Shown here: in pieces, positions 27,039 to 35,150 of the stretch | Layout of the letters: each line of letters starts with the position of its first letter | Numbering within the stretch: the stretch's first letter is position 1 | NCBI GenBank assembly: GCA_964621525.1 | Contig: CAZUMS010000001.1 | Coordinates: 1-64,000, forward strand | DNA length: 64,000 nt | Reading direction: 5' to 3' | DNA from: CAZMGV01 sp964621525 [NCBI: uncultured bacterium] | Lineage (GTDB): Bacteria; JAGRBM01 | Translations under genes and position numbers: made by a program | Notes under the pieces: model-generated | What the model was told of the DNA's origin: nothing | What the model saw: the letters and a program-made list of their open reading frames with translations, nothing else | The model's database searches: none

Positions 27039-28121
27039 ATGCCGGCCGCGACGCAGGACAAGATTCGCGGACTCAAGGGCGAGCTGCTGGACCTCCTAGA
27101 CCTCGCGGCGTCCGATCCCGCCCAGCGGCGCATCCGCACGGAACTTGCCGCGCGGCTGGACCGGATCGCCGAGCGGGCGGCGGACCTGCCGGAGCCCCAG
27201 GGACCCCAGGTCCGCTACCGGCTCGTCACGGACCTACTCGAAGCGGCCGAGCCGTTTCTCCAGTCCCTCCAGCCGGACCGCCTCCGGGAACGGATGGAGG
27301 AATTCCAGCTCCGGAACCGCTCCCTCGAGATCGACGACTTCGGCATGGACCCTGCTTTCATCCAGCAGGTCCAGCCGCTCATCGATTTCCTCTACGACCG
27401 CTGGTTCCGCGTGGAGACGGTCGGCACCGATCTGATCCCTTCGCAGGGGCGCGCCATCCTCGTATCGAACCACTCGGGCACCCTGCCCTACGATTCCGTA
27501 ATCCTCTCCCATGCCGTGCTCAGGGCCAGCGATGGCCGGAGGCTGCCGCGCTTCCTCATGGACAATACCTTCATGAACGCGCCGTTCGCAGGCCCCCTGC
27601 TCGGCCGGGGCGGGATGGTCCGGGCCTCGCAGGAAAACGCCCGCCGCCTGCTCGATGCCGGAGAGATCGTCGGCGTCTTTCCCGAAGGCATGCGCGGCCT
27701 GGGCAAACTCTACCGCCAGCGCTATCAGCTCCAGCGGTTCGGACGCGGCGGATTCGTCAAGCTGGCCGTCCGCACCCGGGCGCCGATTATCCCCGTGGCG
27801 ATCGTGGGCGCGGAGGAAATCCTGCCCGTCATCAGCCGGGGCGGCCCCATCTCCAAGCTGCTCGGTTTCTCCTACTTCCCGGTGACACCGTTCTGGCCGC
27901 TGTTCGGGCCCGCCGGGCTCGTTCCGCTCCCCACGCGGTGGAAGATCCGGTTCGGCCGTCCGGTCGACCTTTCCGGCTACAGCGAAAACGACCTCCGGGA
28001 CGAAATCCTCGTCACCGAGCTCAAGGAGCAGGTCCGGGCCAACGTGCAGGAAATGCTCTACGACCTCCTCAAGGAGCGCAAGAGCGTCTTCGGCGGTATC
28101 TTCAGCAGGGACGGCGGCTGA
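27039..28121 (+). CDS. PlsC-like acyltransferase
   Basis: The 360-residue protein has the glycerolipid acyltransferase motifs: NHSGTLPYDS, which is the catalytic H-x4-D, a middle FMNAPFAGPLLGRGGMVRA, and VFPEGMRGLG as the PEG substrate loop. The N-terminal about 120 residues are a helical extension absent from ordinary PlsC, which resembles the longer bacterial acyltransferases that follow phasin-like genes. It is expected at the inner membrane, transferring acyl chains from acyl-ACP or acyl-CoA to a lysolipid. A GGGAGG site lies eight bases before ATG 27039, and it is co-transcribed with the coiled-coil gene. Confidence 0.85.
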   Translation: MPAATQDKIRGLKGELLDLLDLAASDPAQRRIRTELAARLDRIAERAADLPEPQGPQVRYRLVTDLLEAAEPFLQSLQPDRLRERMEEFQLRNRSLEIDDFGMDPAFIQQVQPLIDFLYDRWFRVETVGTDLIPSQGRAILVSNHSGTLPYDSVILSHAVLRASDGRRLPRFLMDNTFMNAPFAGPLLGRGGMVRASQENARRLLDAGEIVGVFPEGMRGLGKLYRQRYQLQRFGRGGFVKLAVRTRAPIIPVAIVGAEEILPVISRGGPISKLLGFSYFPVTPFWPLFGPAGLVPLPTRWKIRFGRPVDLSGYSENDLRDEILVTELKEQVRANVQEMLYDLLKERKSVFGGIFSRDGG

Positions 28122-28175
28122 ATCCGGTTTTTGCTATTCCGCCTTCCGGCCCCATACACTAGTCCCAACAGCATC

Positions 28176-29315
28176 ATGCACCGGGTGAATACCCAGCGGC
28201 CCTCGATAAGGGGCGCGCAGGGCCTCAAGGCCGCTGCGGCTCTCGTCTCCGTCTTGTTTCTCGCCCGATGCGCCCCCGGGTCGAAGCCCCAGCCTTCCGA
28301 CAAACCGGCTCCGAAAGCCTCCGTGCCCCTTCAGCTTCCCGCATCCACTCCGGCGCAGGCGACGGGCGCCGTGCATCCGCTTCCGGCGGAAGTACGCGAA
28401 GCATCCGGAGCCGTCTACATCCCCGCCACCGAGGAAGGCGGAACCGGGCAATACCTGCTCGCAGGGGACGAAGCGGAATACTCCTTTTATCTGCTCGACG
28501 AAGCCCCCGGCGGCGCGCCTTATTGCCGCCGACCGAGCTGCATCCTGAAAACCCCCGAGCCGCTCTCCGACGTGGAAGGGCTCGCCCGGGACCCGGCGAC
28601 CGGCTGGATCTACGCCATCACGTCCCATTCCCTGACCAAAGCCGGAGAACGGAAGGAACACCGGGAACGGCTCGTGAGATTCCGGCTGGAAGGCGGTCTC
28701 ATAGCGTCGATGGAAATCCGCACGGGATTCCGGGAGGCGCTCATTGCCAATCCGGCCGTGGGCCCGAGATTACTCGCCGCTTCGGAGCGGCCGGCCGAAA
28801 GTGGCGGGATCAACATCGAGGGGCTCGCCTGGGATGCCGACAAGCGATGGCTCTGGATCGGCTTCAGGAGCCCTGTGGGACGGGAAGCCGGGACTGACTG
28901 CGCTGCGACTTCGTGCGAAGCCCTTCTGCTGCCGCTCATGAATCCGAAGCAGCTCTTCGAGCAGCCCGGTGCGACCGCCGATCTCGGACGGCCCATATGG
29001 CTCGACCTCGGCGGTCAGGGAATCCGGGACGTCGCCATCGTACCGGATCTCAAGTTTTTCATGATCCCGGCAGGTTCTCCCACCGGTGCGCCCCAGCCGT
29101 TCCGGTTCGTCGCCGCCCTTCGCGACGGCACGGTCCGGGACTTTACCCAGAAAGTAACGGCTTTCCAGAACCTCTCCACGCCGGAAGGCGTTGCGATCGT
29201 CCGGCCGTTCACCGATGCAGAATATTTTTTCGTGACCGACAACGGCGGCGGAGCACCGTCCACCTGGCTCCTGACCGGCCTGGCGAAGAAACCGGCGACC
29301 GCCGCCCGGGAATAA
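28176..29315 (+). CDS. DUF3616-like propeller (lipo)protein
   Basis: From ATG 28176 the protein has 379 residues; a TTG at 28131 would add 15 unlikely residues. Residues 1-32 form a basic-then-hydrophobic signal ending LARC, an imperfect lipobox. The mature part has motifs of the DUF3616 family: EASGAVYIP, LSDVEGLARDPATGWIYAITSHS, NIEGLAWDADKRWLWIGFRSP and FVTDNGGG near the end. These suggest a beta-propeller with four to six blades exposed outside the cytoplasm. Weak TTGCTA/TACACT boxes 18 bases apart (28131-28160) could drive it. No catalytic residues are evident. Confidence 0.72.
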   Translation: MHRVNTQRPSIRGAQGLKAAAALVSVLFLARCAPGSKPQPSDKPAPKASVPLQLPASTPAQATGAVHPLPAEVREASGAVYIPATEEGGTGQYLLAGDEAEYSFYLLDEAPGGAPYCRRPSCILKTPEPLSDVEGLARDPATGWIYAITSHSLTKAGERKEHRERLVRFRLEGGLIASMEIRTGFREALIANPAVGPRLLAASERPAESGGINIEGLAWDADKRWLWIGFRSPVGREAGTDCAATSCEALLLPLMNPKQLFEQPGATADLGRPIWLDLGGQGIRDVAIVPDLKFFMIPAGSPTGAPQPFRFVAALRDGTVRDFTQKVTAFQNLSTPEGVAIVRPFTDAEYFFVTDNGGGAPSTWLLTGLAKKPATAARE

Positions 29316-29320
29316 CGGGG

Positions 29321-29725
29321 CTATTTCCGTGCTGCGGTGACCGCCGGGGAATCGGCGCGGGCTGGGAATATCTGGATCATCAGTTCAGCTACTGTTTTTG
29401 CATTGAACGGCTTGGCAAGAAAGAAATCCATCCCTGCCTCGCGTGCACCGGTCTTGCGGGCCTCGTCGGCATTCGCAGACATGGCGACAATCTTCGAGCG
29501 GGGGCCGACCTGACGGCGAATCTGCCGGGCGGCTTCGAAGCCGTCCATCTTCGGCAGTGTCAGGTCCATAAAAACGAGGTCGGGATGGAGGTCCTTGGCC
29601 TTGAGGACGGCTTCCTCCCCATCCCCTGCCAGTGCCAGCTCGTATTCTCCGCCGAGAATATCGGCGAGCAATGCCTGATTAAACTTAATATCCTCTACAA
29701 TAAGTACGCGACGACGCTGCAGCAC
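29321..29725 (-). CDS. stand-alone CheY-like receiver protein
   Basis: The 134-residue protein is a single REC domain with the acidic pair Glu11-Asp12, phospho-acceptor Asp54 in VFMDLTLP, Ser83 in AMSANA and Lys105 in AKPF, so all phosphotransfer residues are present. No output domain follows. The start is GTG 29725, preceded by AAGGGG. A CRP-like palindrome lies 18 bases upstream. No histidine kinase is encoded in the window, so its partner is elsewhere. It ends five bases from the convergent DUF3616-like gene. Confidence 0.9.
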   Translation of the reverse strand: MLQRRRVLIVEDIKFNQALLADILGGEYELALAGDGEEAVLKAKDLHPDLVFMDLTLPKMDGFEAARQIRRQVGPRSKIVAMSANADEARKTGAREAGMDFFLAKPFNAKTVAELMIQIFPARADSPAVTAARK

Positions 29726-29742
29726 CAGCAGACCCCTTCTGA

Positions 29743-29758
29743 AGTGAGATGTATCACA
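29743..29758. promoter_or_regulatory. CRP/FNR-like operator upstream of the receiver gene
   Basis: AGTGA, six bases, TCACA matches nine of ten conserved positions of the TGTGA-N6-TCACA operator. It begins 18 bases before the GTG start of the receiver gene, a position more consistent with repression than activation. No CRP-type protein with a helix-turn-helix is in the window. Confidence 0.4.
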
Positions 29759-29902
29759 TCTTGGGGCTCAATAGTCCCGGATTCATGAGGGCAAATCAAG
29801 GTAATTTGGGATTATTAAAATAGCTGCGATTGAAGCGCCAGTAATTATGGACTTTAGCAAATACTGGTGTGTGATATCCGGGATTATTTCTGTATTTCGT
29901 TA

Positions 29903-30706
29903 TTACCTGCCGGCACCCGGCTCCTTGGAGAGTAGCTCGAAATACGGGGAGAACAGATCGAAATACCCCCGTTTGCAGGCGATCATGTCATGGGGGGCTT
30001 TTTCCCCGTTCAATAGAATCCGGAAATCCAGCTCTGAACCATTCAGTTCGTACAGGGTTCCTCCGGACGCATAGACAAACGACATGGCAGCCGCGAGATC
30101 CCACACCCGGCAACGCGGTACGTGGCTCGCCGCAAATCCCCCGGCAGCAAGATAGCCGAGCTGCGAAGCCACAGAGCCCAGCGCCCTTACCTTGCCGGGA
30201 AACGTGATCCGGAACTTCCGGTGCGAGCCCGACTGCACGGCAATCTGCGTGTTCTTCGTAATCACCGGGTCCCGGAGCTGGCCAAGCGCAATACCGTTCA
30301 ATTTCGGTGTACCGCCCGGGGCGAGAACGAACAGATCACGGGATTTCGGCATGCTCATGAAGCCGCCCACCGGATGACCGTTTTTCATAAGCCCCACGCA
30401 TATGGCCCAGGACGGAAGCGCCGCCGTGAACGCCGCCGTTCCGTCGATCGGATCGATGGCCCAGCAGTATTCGGCGCTCGCGGGCCTCGGGCCCGGCAAT
30501 GTGCCGTCCTCCTCGCCGATCAGGGCATGATCCGGAAACGTCTTGTGAATCCGGTCGACGACGAGCGCCTGAATCGCCCGGTCCGCCTCCGTAACCAGCG
30601 AATCGTCGTCCTTAAGATCGAAGCCGACCTTCTGGAACATGGAAAGGGCCAGCTCGCCGGCTTCGTGGCTGAGTGCGTTCAGAAACTGTTCGGTCACGGT
30701 ATTCAT
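29903..30706 (-). CDS. inositol monophosphatase family phosphatase
   Basis: This 267-residue Mg-dependent, Li-sensitive-type phosphatase carries the family motifs IGEEDG (63-68), DPIDGTAAF (85-93) with the metal-binding Asp residues and catalytic Thr, and the C-terminal RVWDLAAAMSFVYASGG. Members hydrolyse inositol-1-phosphate, histidinol phosphate, PAP or fructose-1,6-bisphosphate. Its ATG overlaps the stop of the upstream methyltransferase by four bases, so the two are translationally coupled. With the Aur1-like enzyme nearby, an inositol or lipid role is attractive but not proven. Confidence 0.9.
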   Translation of the reverse strand: MNTVTEQFLNALSHEAGELALSMFQKVGFDLKDDDSLVTEADRAIQALVVDRIHKTFPDHALIGEEDGTLPGPRPASAEYCWAIDPIDGTAAFTAALPSWAICVGLMKNGHPVGGFMSMPKSRDLFVLAPGGTPKLNGIALGQLRDPVITKNTQIAVQSGSHRKFRITFPGKVRALGSVASQLGYLAAGGFAASHVPRCRVWDLAAAMSFVYASGGTLYELNGSELDFRILLNGEKAPHDMIACKRGYFDLFSPYFELLSKEPGAGR

Positions 30707-31335
30707 GAAGACGGGCTCCTTACCCGCGAAACGGCTTTGCGGGCAACCCCCTCGAACGAGCCCGAACGGAGCCTCTGCCAGTACAGAACCTCGAAACGGA
30801 GTCCCTCGATCAGCGACCGGAACTCCTGCGCCGAGAACATGAGGTCGTAGGGGTGGTCCGTCACTGCCCGGAGCAACAGGCCGAACGGAGTCCGGGTGAA
30901 AAACTCGATTGGCGTCTCCGTGAAAATAAAATAGCCGCCCGGCTTCAGCACCCGGTGAACCTCGCCGAGGGCGGTCCGCCAGTTGGGGATATGGTGAAAG
31001 ACCTGGAACTGAAACACAGCATCATAGGAGGCGGACTCCTGTGCGATGGCGGTTGCAGAACCGGAACCGATGTTGAGGCTGGGATATCGCCCGGAAAGCC
31101 GGCGGCGGGCGCGTTCGATCTGGCGCTCATCCAGGTCCGTCGCATCGTAGACGGCCGGATTCAGCTCCCGCATGATGGCGGAGACGGCGGCACCCTCCCC
31201 GCAGCCCAGCTCCAGCACCCTGGGGGACGGAGGAATTCCCGGGGCCTTCCCGGCCAGCCGGCCGACTGACCGCTCCCGCATCCTGCGGCGCACCGGGGAG
31301 TTTACGAACCATTTTTCGACCGGGTTCAGTTCCAT
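30703..31335 (-). CDS. SAM-dependent class I methyltransferase
   Basis: The 210-residue protein has the SAM-binding motif VLELGCGEGAA, an acidic end of strand two (ATDLDERQIERAR), the post-II segment YDAVFQFQVFHHI and LKPGGYFIF, all typical of the Methyltransf_11 fold. The N-terminus (NPVEKWFVNSPVRRRMRERSVGRL) recalls methyltransferases acting on lipids or quinones. A purine-rich GAGGCGG precedes ATG 31335. It is the first gene of the unit with the IMPase-family gene. Substrate unknown. Confidence 0.88.
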   Translation of the reverse strand: MELNPVEKWFVNSPVRRRMRERSVGRLAGKAPGIPPSPRVLELGCGEGAAVSAIMRELNPAVYDATDLDERQIERARRRLSGRYPSLNIGSGSATAIAQESASYDAVFQFQVFHHIPNWRTALGEVHRVLKPGGYFIFTETPIEFFTRTPFGLLLRAVTDHPYDLMFSAQEFRSLIEGLRFEVLYWQRLRSGSFEGVARKAVSRVRSPSS

Positions 31336-31478
31336 ATTCCGCCTCGCCCCCCCCCGAATCGTTTCGGGACTTTTCCACCTTGTTTATGTACACTGGAACA
31401 AATCAAGGTTTGATCCGGAAACGGAACGGCGGCCCGGCGGGGACGGATGCCGTCCGTTTACGGGGGACATCGGGGGAT
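31336..31478. promoter_or_regulatory. divergent promoter region
   Basis: The 143-base gap lies between the methyltransferase and the polytopic protein. CCCGAA (31353-31358) and TTCGGG (31363-31368) form a hairpin with a TCGT loop, followed by ACTTTT. No clear -35/-10 pair was found. Confidence 0.3.
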
Positions 31479-32930
31479 ATGACGTCCATTGCGGAGAACG
31501 ATTCTGCAACCATGCCGGTGGCGATGCTCGCCAACCGGACACGGTTTCAGATCCTGACGGCAAACTTCGCCACGACGGCCATTTCCGTGGCCGTTCTCGC
31601 CGCCGTGGTGCCGTTCATCATCGAGGTCCGCATGGCCGACCTCGTGGCACTCGCGCCCTTCATGATCGGTGTTATCGCCATCGCCGGAACCGCCCAGATA
31701 TTCATGAACGAACGGGATTTCCGCCGAATCGTTTACTTCTCTCATCCTGACGATCCAGGCGCCCGCGATCTCGAACCCGTCTACTGGCTGGTCATCAAGA
31801 TCGGCCTCTGCCTTTCGCTGATCGGTATCGTCTTCGTCCCCCTGATCCTCTGGATCTACGAAGTGACCGTGTTCGACCTCTACCGGATGGGCATGACCGG
31901 CATCGTCAACTACCTGCTCGGAGACCTCGTGGCCGGAATCGTGCTCGCCGTCGGCCTCTACTTCCACAACAGGCTGGACCGCGAGGCCAAGGAACAGGCT
32001 CCGCACGCCCGGCGGCACGTCCATCCAATGGAAGTCCAGCATCTCGCCGACAATTTTGCCCTGCGGGCCTCTTTTGTCTCGATGACACTATGGGGATTCG
32101 GCGCCATGTCGAGCGCAGTCATCGCCATTGAGGTCCTGAAATGGGGGAACTACTTCGCCCTGTTCCTGCTCACGGCTACCTGTGCCATCGGCGTCCTGGT
32201 CTTCCCGTTCCAGTACATCGTCTTCAAGCGGCTGTTTCAGCCGCTCAGGGCAAGAGTTCTCCAGTCCCTGAACCGCAGTTTCGAGGTCGCCTCGCTCGGC
32301 GAGGCATCCTCGTTCATGCAGGGAGAGAACGTCGAGAAGGGCCGGATCCTGTTCGTTCTCCGGCTCATGGCGACGGGATTCACGATCGCCGTCTTTTATG
32401 TTTTCGGCGACGCTGTTCCCTCGTACATGATCTGGACCGGCCTTGCTTATTCAGCCGGCGTGCTGCTCTGCCTGGCCATGACCTACGGTAACGCGCAGAT
32501 GGACCGCTGGAGCGAGATTCTGCGGATCGTGTTCGATGGTGCAGGCATCGCCGTCCTGATCCAGTTCGCCGGTTCCATGACGACACCCGGGCCAGGTATC
32601 TTCTTCATCATCGTCATGACCGTCTGCCTGCAGAAGGATTTCGAGTCGGCCATGTTAGCGACTTTCTTCCTGTCGGCCATTTACGGCACGATCCTGTGGC
32701 TCGAATACTCCGGCGTGCTGCCCTATGCGCCCTATGCCCCGGACAACGTGCTGCTCAAGGCGATCCTCGAGAACGGCCTCTGGGCCAACTACCCGTCCAT
32801 CGCCCTGTTTGCGCTGAACTTTTCCATCGTCGCGGGCGGCATGCTCATGGCCGCGTTCATCGGCCGCCACTTCCGCCAGCGCTACGGGCTGGACAAGGAC
32901 GAGCAAGACGAAATCCTGAACAACCTGTAG
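31479..32930 (+). CDS. polytopic membrane protein of unknown function
   Basis: From ATG 31479, with a GGGGGA ribosome-binding site just upstream, the protein has 483 residues and about ten to twelve hydrophobic helices arranged in two halves. Each half begins with paired helices; a cytosolic loop (NRLDREAKEQAPHARRHVHPMEVQHLADN) follows the first block. The second half has a charged segment (LQSLNRSFEVASLGEASSFMQGENVEKG) before further helices. The C-terminus is charged (FRQRYGLDKDEQDEILNNL). It may be a sensor input region lacking its catalytic domain, or a transporter. I recognise no family. The longer frame from 31380 includes a non-hydrophobic stretch unlikely to be coding. Confidence 0.75.
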   Translation: MTSIAENDSATMPVAMLANRTRFQILTANFATTAISVAVLAAVVPFIIEVRMADLVALAPFMIGVIAIAGTAQIFMNERDFRRIVYFSHPDDPGARDLEPVYWLVIKIGLCLSLIGIVFVPLILWIYEVTVFDLYRMGMTGIVNYLLGDLVAGIVLAVGLYFHNRLDREAKEQAPHARRHVHPMEVQHLADNFALRASFVSMTLWGFGAMSSAVIAIEVLKWGNYFALFLLTATCAIGVLVFPFQYIVFKRLFQPLRARVLQSLNRSFEVASLGEASSFMQGENVEKGRILFVLRLMATGFTIAVFYVFGDAVPSYMIWTGLAYSAGVLLCLAMTYGNAQMDRWSEILRIVFDGAGIAVLIQFAGSMTTPGPGIFFIIVMTVCLQKDFESAMLATFFLSAIYGTILWLEYSGVLPYAPYAPDNVLLKAILENGLWANYPSIALFALNFSIVAGGMLMAAFIGRHFRQRYGLDKDEQDEILNNL

Positions 32931-32934
32931 CGAT

Positions 32935-33825
32935 TCAGCGGCCCTTGAGCGCCCGGAGCCGTTCCAGGTGACGCCTCGCCCACAGTACGGGATCGTATTC
33001 GCGAAGCCCTTCCGCCGCCCGGGCATTCAGGGACGGCGGTGCCGACAGGATCTCCCTCGCCGCATTCAAGGCGTCCTCCGGAGACCGGGCGTATCGGCAG
33101 CCCGGAATCTCCGCCGATCCGACCACATGGAGACCGTAACGGAGAGCCTCCAGAGACATTTTCGGCAGGCCGTCATGCGCCGCCGGCCTGAACAGCAGCG
33201 TCGAAACCGAATAGAGACCTTCCAGTTCGGCAGGCTCCACCCTGCCCCGGTCCATCAGTGGATGTCCAACGCTTCCGCCGCCCACGGCGACGAACTCAAC
33301 CCGAGGAAACTCCGATGCGAGCCGCGTCGCCGCCGCCGCGCCATAGAAATCCTCCCGTCCCGGAGTGGAATAGAAAATCACCCGGTGCCGTTCGGGCGAC
33401 GGACGCTCCACGGAATCGAGCGATGGCGGCACGAGCGGAAACAGTTCGGCCCGGATGCCTACGTCCGCCAGTTCCCGGACGAGATGGGGAGCGACGGCGA
33501 AATGCACCGGCACGACCCGGTTCAGTACCGGCACTGTCCGGCGGAGTCCCGGCCGGCGCATGACGTCGTAGACGTCAGTCCCGATCCACAGGAGCGCCAT
33601 CGGTTTGGGAAACAGGACGAGCCGGGCGAGAAGCCGTGGAGAACCGGCCATCAGGACGCCGATGGTGACGTCTGCCCGCAGCGCACCGGCGGCCAGACGC
33701 CAGAACGTCGGCGGGGAATAGAAGGATTCGATGGGCACATGGGCCCGCCACAGGCTGGACAGGGCTTCGCAGACACCCTCATCACCGGTGAGCTGGACTT
33801 TCAGGCTGGGGCCGTCCTGGATCAA
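32935..33825 (-). CDS. glycosyltransferase-like protein (GT-B, group 1 type)
   Basis: The 296-residue protein starts at TTG 33825. It has the C-terminal half features of GT4-type enzymes: FYSTPGREDFYGAAAATRLASEFPRVEFVAVGGGSVGH, then LYSVSTLLFRPAAHDGLPKMSLEALRYGLHVVGS, which is the usual E-x7-E-like donor-binding loop with D-G-L-P-K-M-S-L-E. The N-terminal part has a TD-YDVM stretch and is shorter than usual. Donor and acceptor cannot be read. It follows the Aur1-like gene by 24 bases on the same strand, so a role in glycosylating a lipid is plausible. A perfect TATAAT lies in that gap. Confidence 0.75.
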   Translation of the reverse strand: MIQDGPSLKVQLTGDEGVCEALSSLWRAHVPIESFYSPPTFWRLAAGALRADVTIGVLMAGSPRLLARLVLFPKPMALLWIGTDVYDVMRRPGLRRTVPVLNRVVPVHFAVAPHLVRELADVGIRAELFPLVPPSLDSVERPSPERHRVIFYSTPGREDFYGAAAATRLASEFPRVEFVAVGGGSVGHPLMDRGRVEPAELEGLYSVSTLLFRPAAHDGLPKMSLEALRYGLHVVGSAEIPGCRYARSPEDALNAAREILSAPPSLNARAAEGLREYDPVLWARRHLERLRALKGR

Positions 33826-33834
33826 TCGAAAGAA

Positions 33835-33840
33835 ATTATA
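33835..33840 (-). promoter_or_regulatory. perfect -10 hexamer before the glycosyltransferase
   Basis: TATAAT on the minus strand ends nine bases before the TTG start. No good -35 sits 16-18 bases upstream. A transcript from here would have a leader of about three bases, so either the start codon or the promoter call is doubtful. Confidence 0.3.
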
Positions 33841-33849
33841 TCACAGAAC

Positions 33850-35061
33850 TCAGATCGATGGATCGTTCGTCGCCATGCCGCCCGGAGGCGCCGTTTCGTC
33901 GGCCGTGCCGGGGTCGAGCAGGTATTTCTCGATCCAGTATGGATAGATGACCTTCTGGACGAGGAAAATGCCGACGGCGATGTAGCCCGTCGCCCACAGA
34001 AGATCGATGACATAGTGATGGTTCAGGTAAACCGCCGAGAACCACATGAGCGCCGGGTACAGGAAGAAGAGCGCCCGCTGCCAGATTTTCCATTCCCGGA
34101 AGCCCCAGGCACAGAAAATGGCGCAGGTCAGCGAATGGCCTCCATGCAGCGACGGAATGGCGGCAAAGCGGTTCGGGTTCAGCGCTCCCCAGACCGTGCC
34201 GAAGAAATTGACCCCGAGCAGCTTGTCCAGCTTCGCAAGCCCTGCGGCGTTGCCCGCCACCTGATGCTCAATGCCCGGTTGCGCGAATCCGTATTTGAGC
34301 ACATACCAGGGCGGTGCCGAGGGAAGGAACACATAGGTCAGCAGCCCCGCAAGATTGAGGATCGCCAGCGTGTAGGTGAACCGGAAGAAGATTTCCCGGT
34401 CCTTGCGCCAGCTCCAGAACAGGAAACCGACGATCCAGGGCATGAAGAAATGGATCGCGTAGGCGGCTCCGGTGAAGACATCGAGCGCCTTCACGTACCA
34501 GGCGCCGTCGTGAACCAGTTTCCATGCCTGCATCGCGAACGGCGGGATATCGCCCTGAAGGAAGCTTTCCCACTGGGACTTATGGACGACCAGTCCCAGC
34601 TTGCAGTGGAGCATCGTCTCGAGATCCTCGCAGCAGTGCTGGGCGCTCTGGTAGGCCTTGCACAGATGGTCGCCCACCACCGCCACCCGGTCCGTAACTC
34701 CCTGGACGGAGGCCGAATCGGGGCCGAAAAAAAGCCGGGTAATACCGCCCATCCAGTCGCGTTCCCACCGGACGGGTTCCTCAATGTGAATCGTGCGGAA
34801 CTGGTCGGCGACGCCGCGCAACAGGTCGTATCCGAGCCAGAAGAGAAAATACGGCGTCCAGTCCTTGAGGAACAGCCGGGCGCGGTCCTTCCCCATGGCG
34901 AGCGAACCCATCATCACGATCGTGAGAATGAACAGCAGGTGGTCGGGCCGGAATGCACCGAGCCAGATGCCGCCGACGGCCATGGCCAGAATCGCAGCAA
35001 CCCAGATCGCGAGAATCTGCCGGAACGTCAGCCGCTTGAAGTCGCGGAAGTAGTGAAACAA
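33850..35061 (-). CDS. PAP2-superfamily lipid phosphotransferase, Aur1-like
   Basis: The 403-residue integral membrane protein has roughly six to eight helices. The catalytic site motifs of the Aur1-like branch are present: FLPSAPPWYV (246-255), IPSLHGGHS (302-310) and YLNHHYVIDLL with His349 and Asp353. Aur1-type enzymes transfer phosphoinositol or a related head group onto ceramide or diacylglycerol; others are plain lipid phosphatases. A loop at 130-155 carries three Cys residues (HLCKAYQSAQHCCED). It heads a unit with the glycosyltransferase. The nearby inositol-monophosphatase-family gene supports inositol-lipid chemistry, as an inference. Confidence 0.82.
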   Translation of the reverse strand: MFHYFRDFKRLTFRQILAIWVAAILAMAVGGIWLGAFRPDHLLFILTIVMMGSLAMGKDRARLFLKDWTPYFLFWLGYDLLRGVADQFRTIHIEEPVRWERDWMGGITRLFFGPDSASVQGVTDRVAVVGDHLCKAYQSAQHCCEDLETMLHCKLGLVVHKSQWESFLQGDIPPFAMQAWKLVHDGAWYVKALDVFTGAAYAIHFFMPWIVGFLFWSWRKDREIFFRFTYTLAILNLAGLLTYVFLPSAPPWYVLKYGFAQPGIEHQVAGNAAGLAKLDKLLGVNFFGTVWGALNPNRFAAIPSLHGGHSLTCAIFCAWGFREWKIWQRALFFLYPALMWFSAVYLNHHYVIDLLWATGYIAVGIFLVQKVIYPYWIEKYLLDPGTADETAPPGGMATNDPSI

Positions 35062-35150
35062 TCGGAATCCTTAATCCCGGGTCCGGCGTTTTAATGAATA
35101 GCGGACCGCCGTGCCGCCCGGCATTACCCGCTTCCGGGCGACAAGAAAAG

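Noticed and set aside
32968-35094. 708-codon plus-strand open frame
   Set aside because: It is antisense to the glycosyltransferase and Aur1-like genes, has no family motifs, and is a product of the high GC content reading through the opposite strand.
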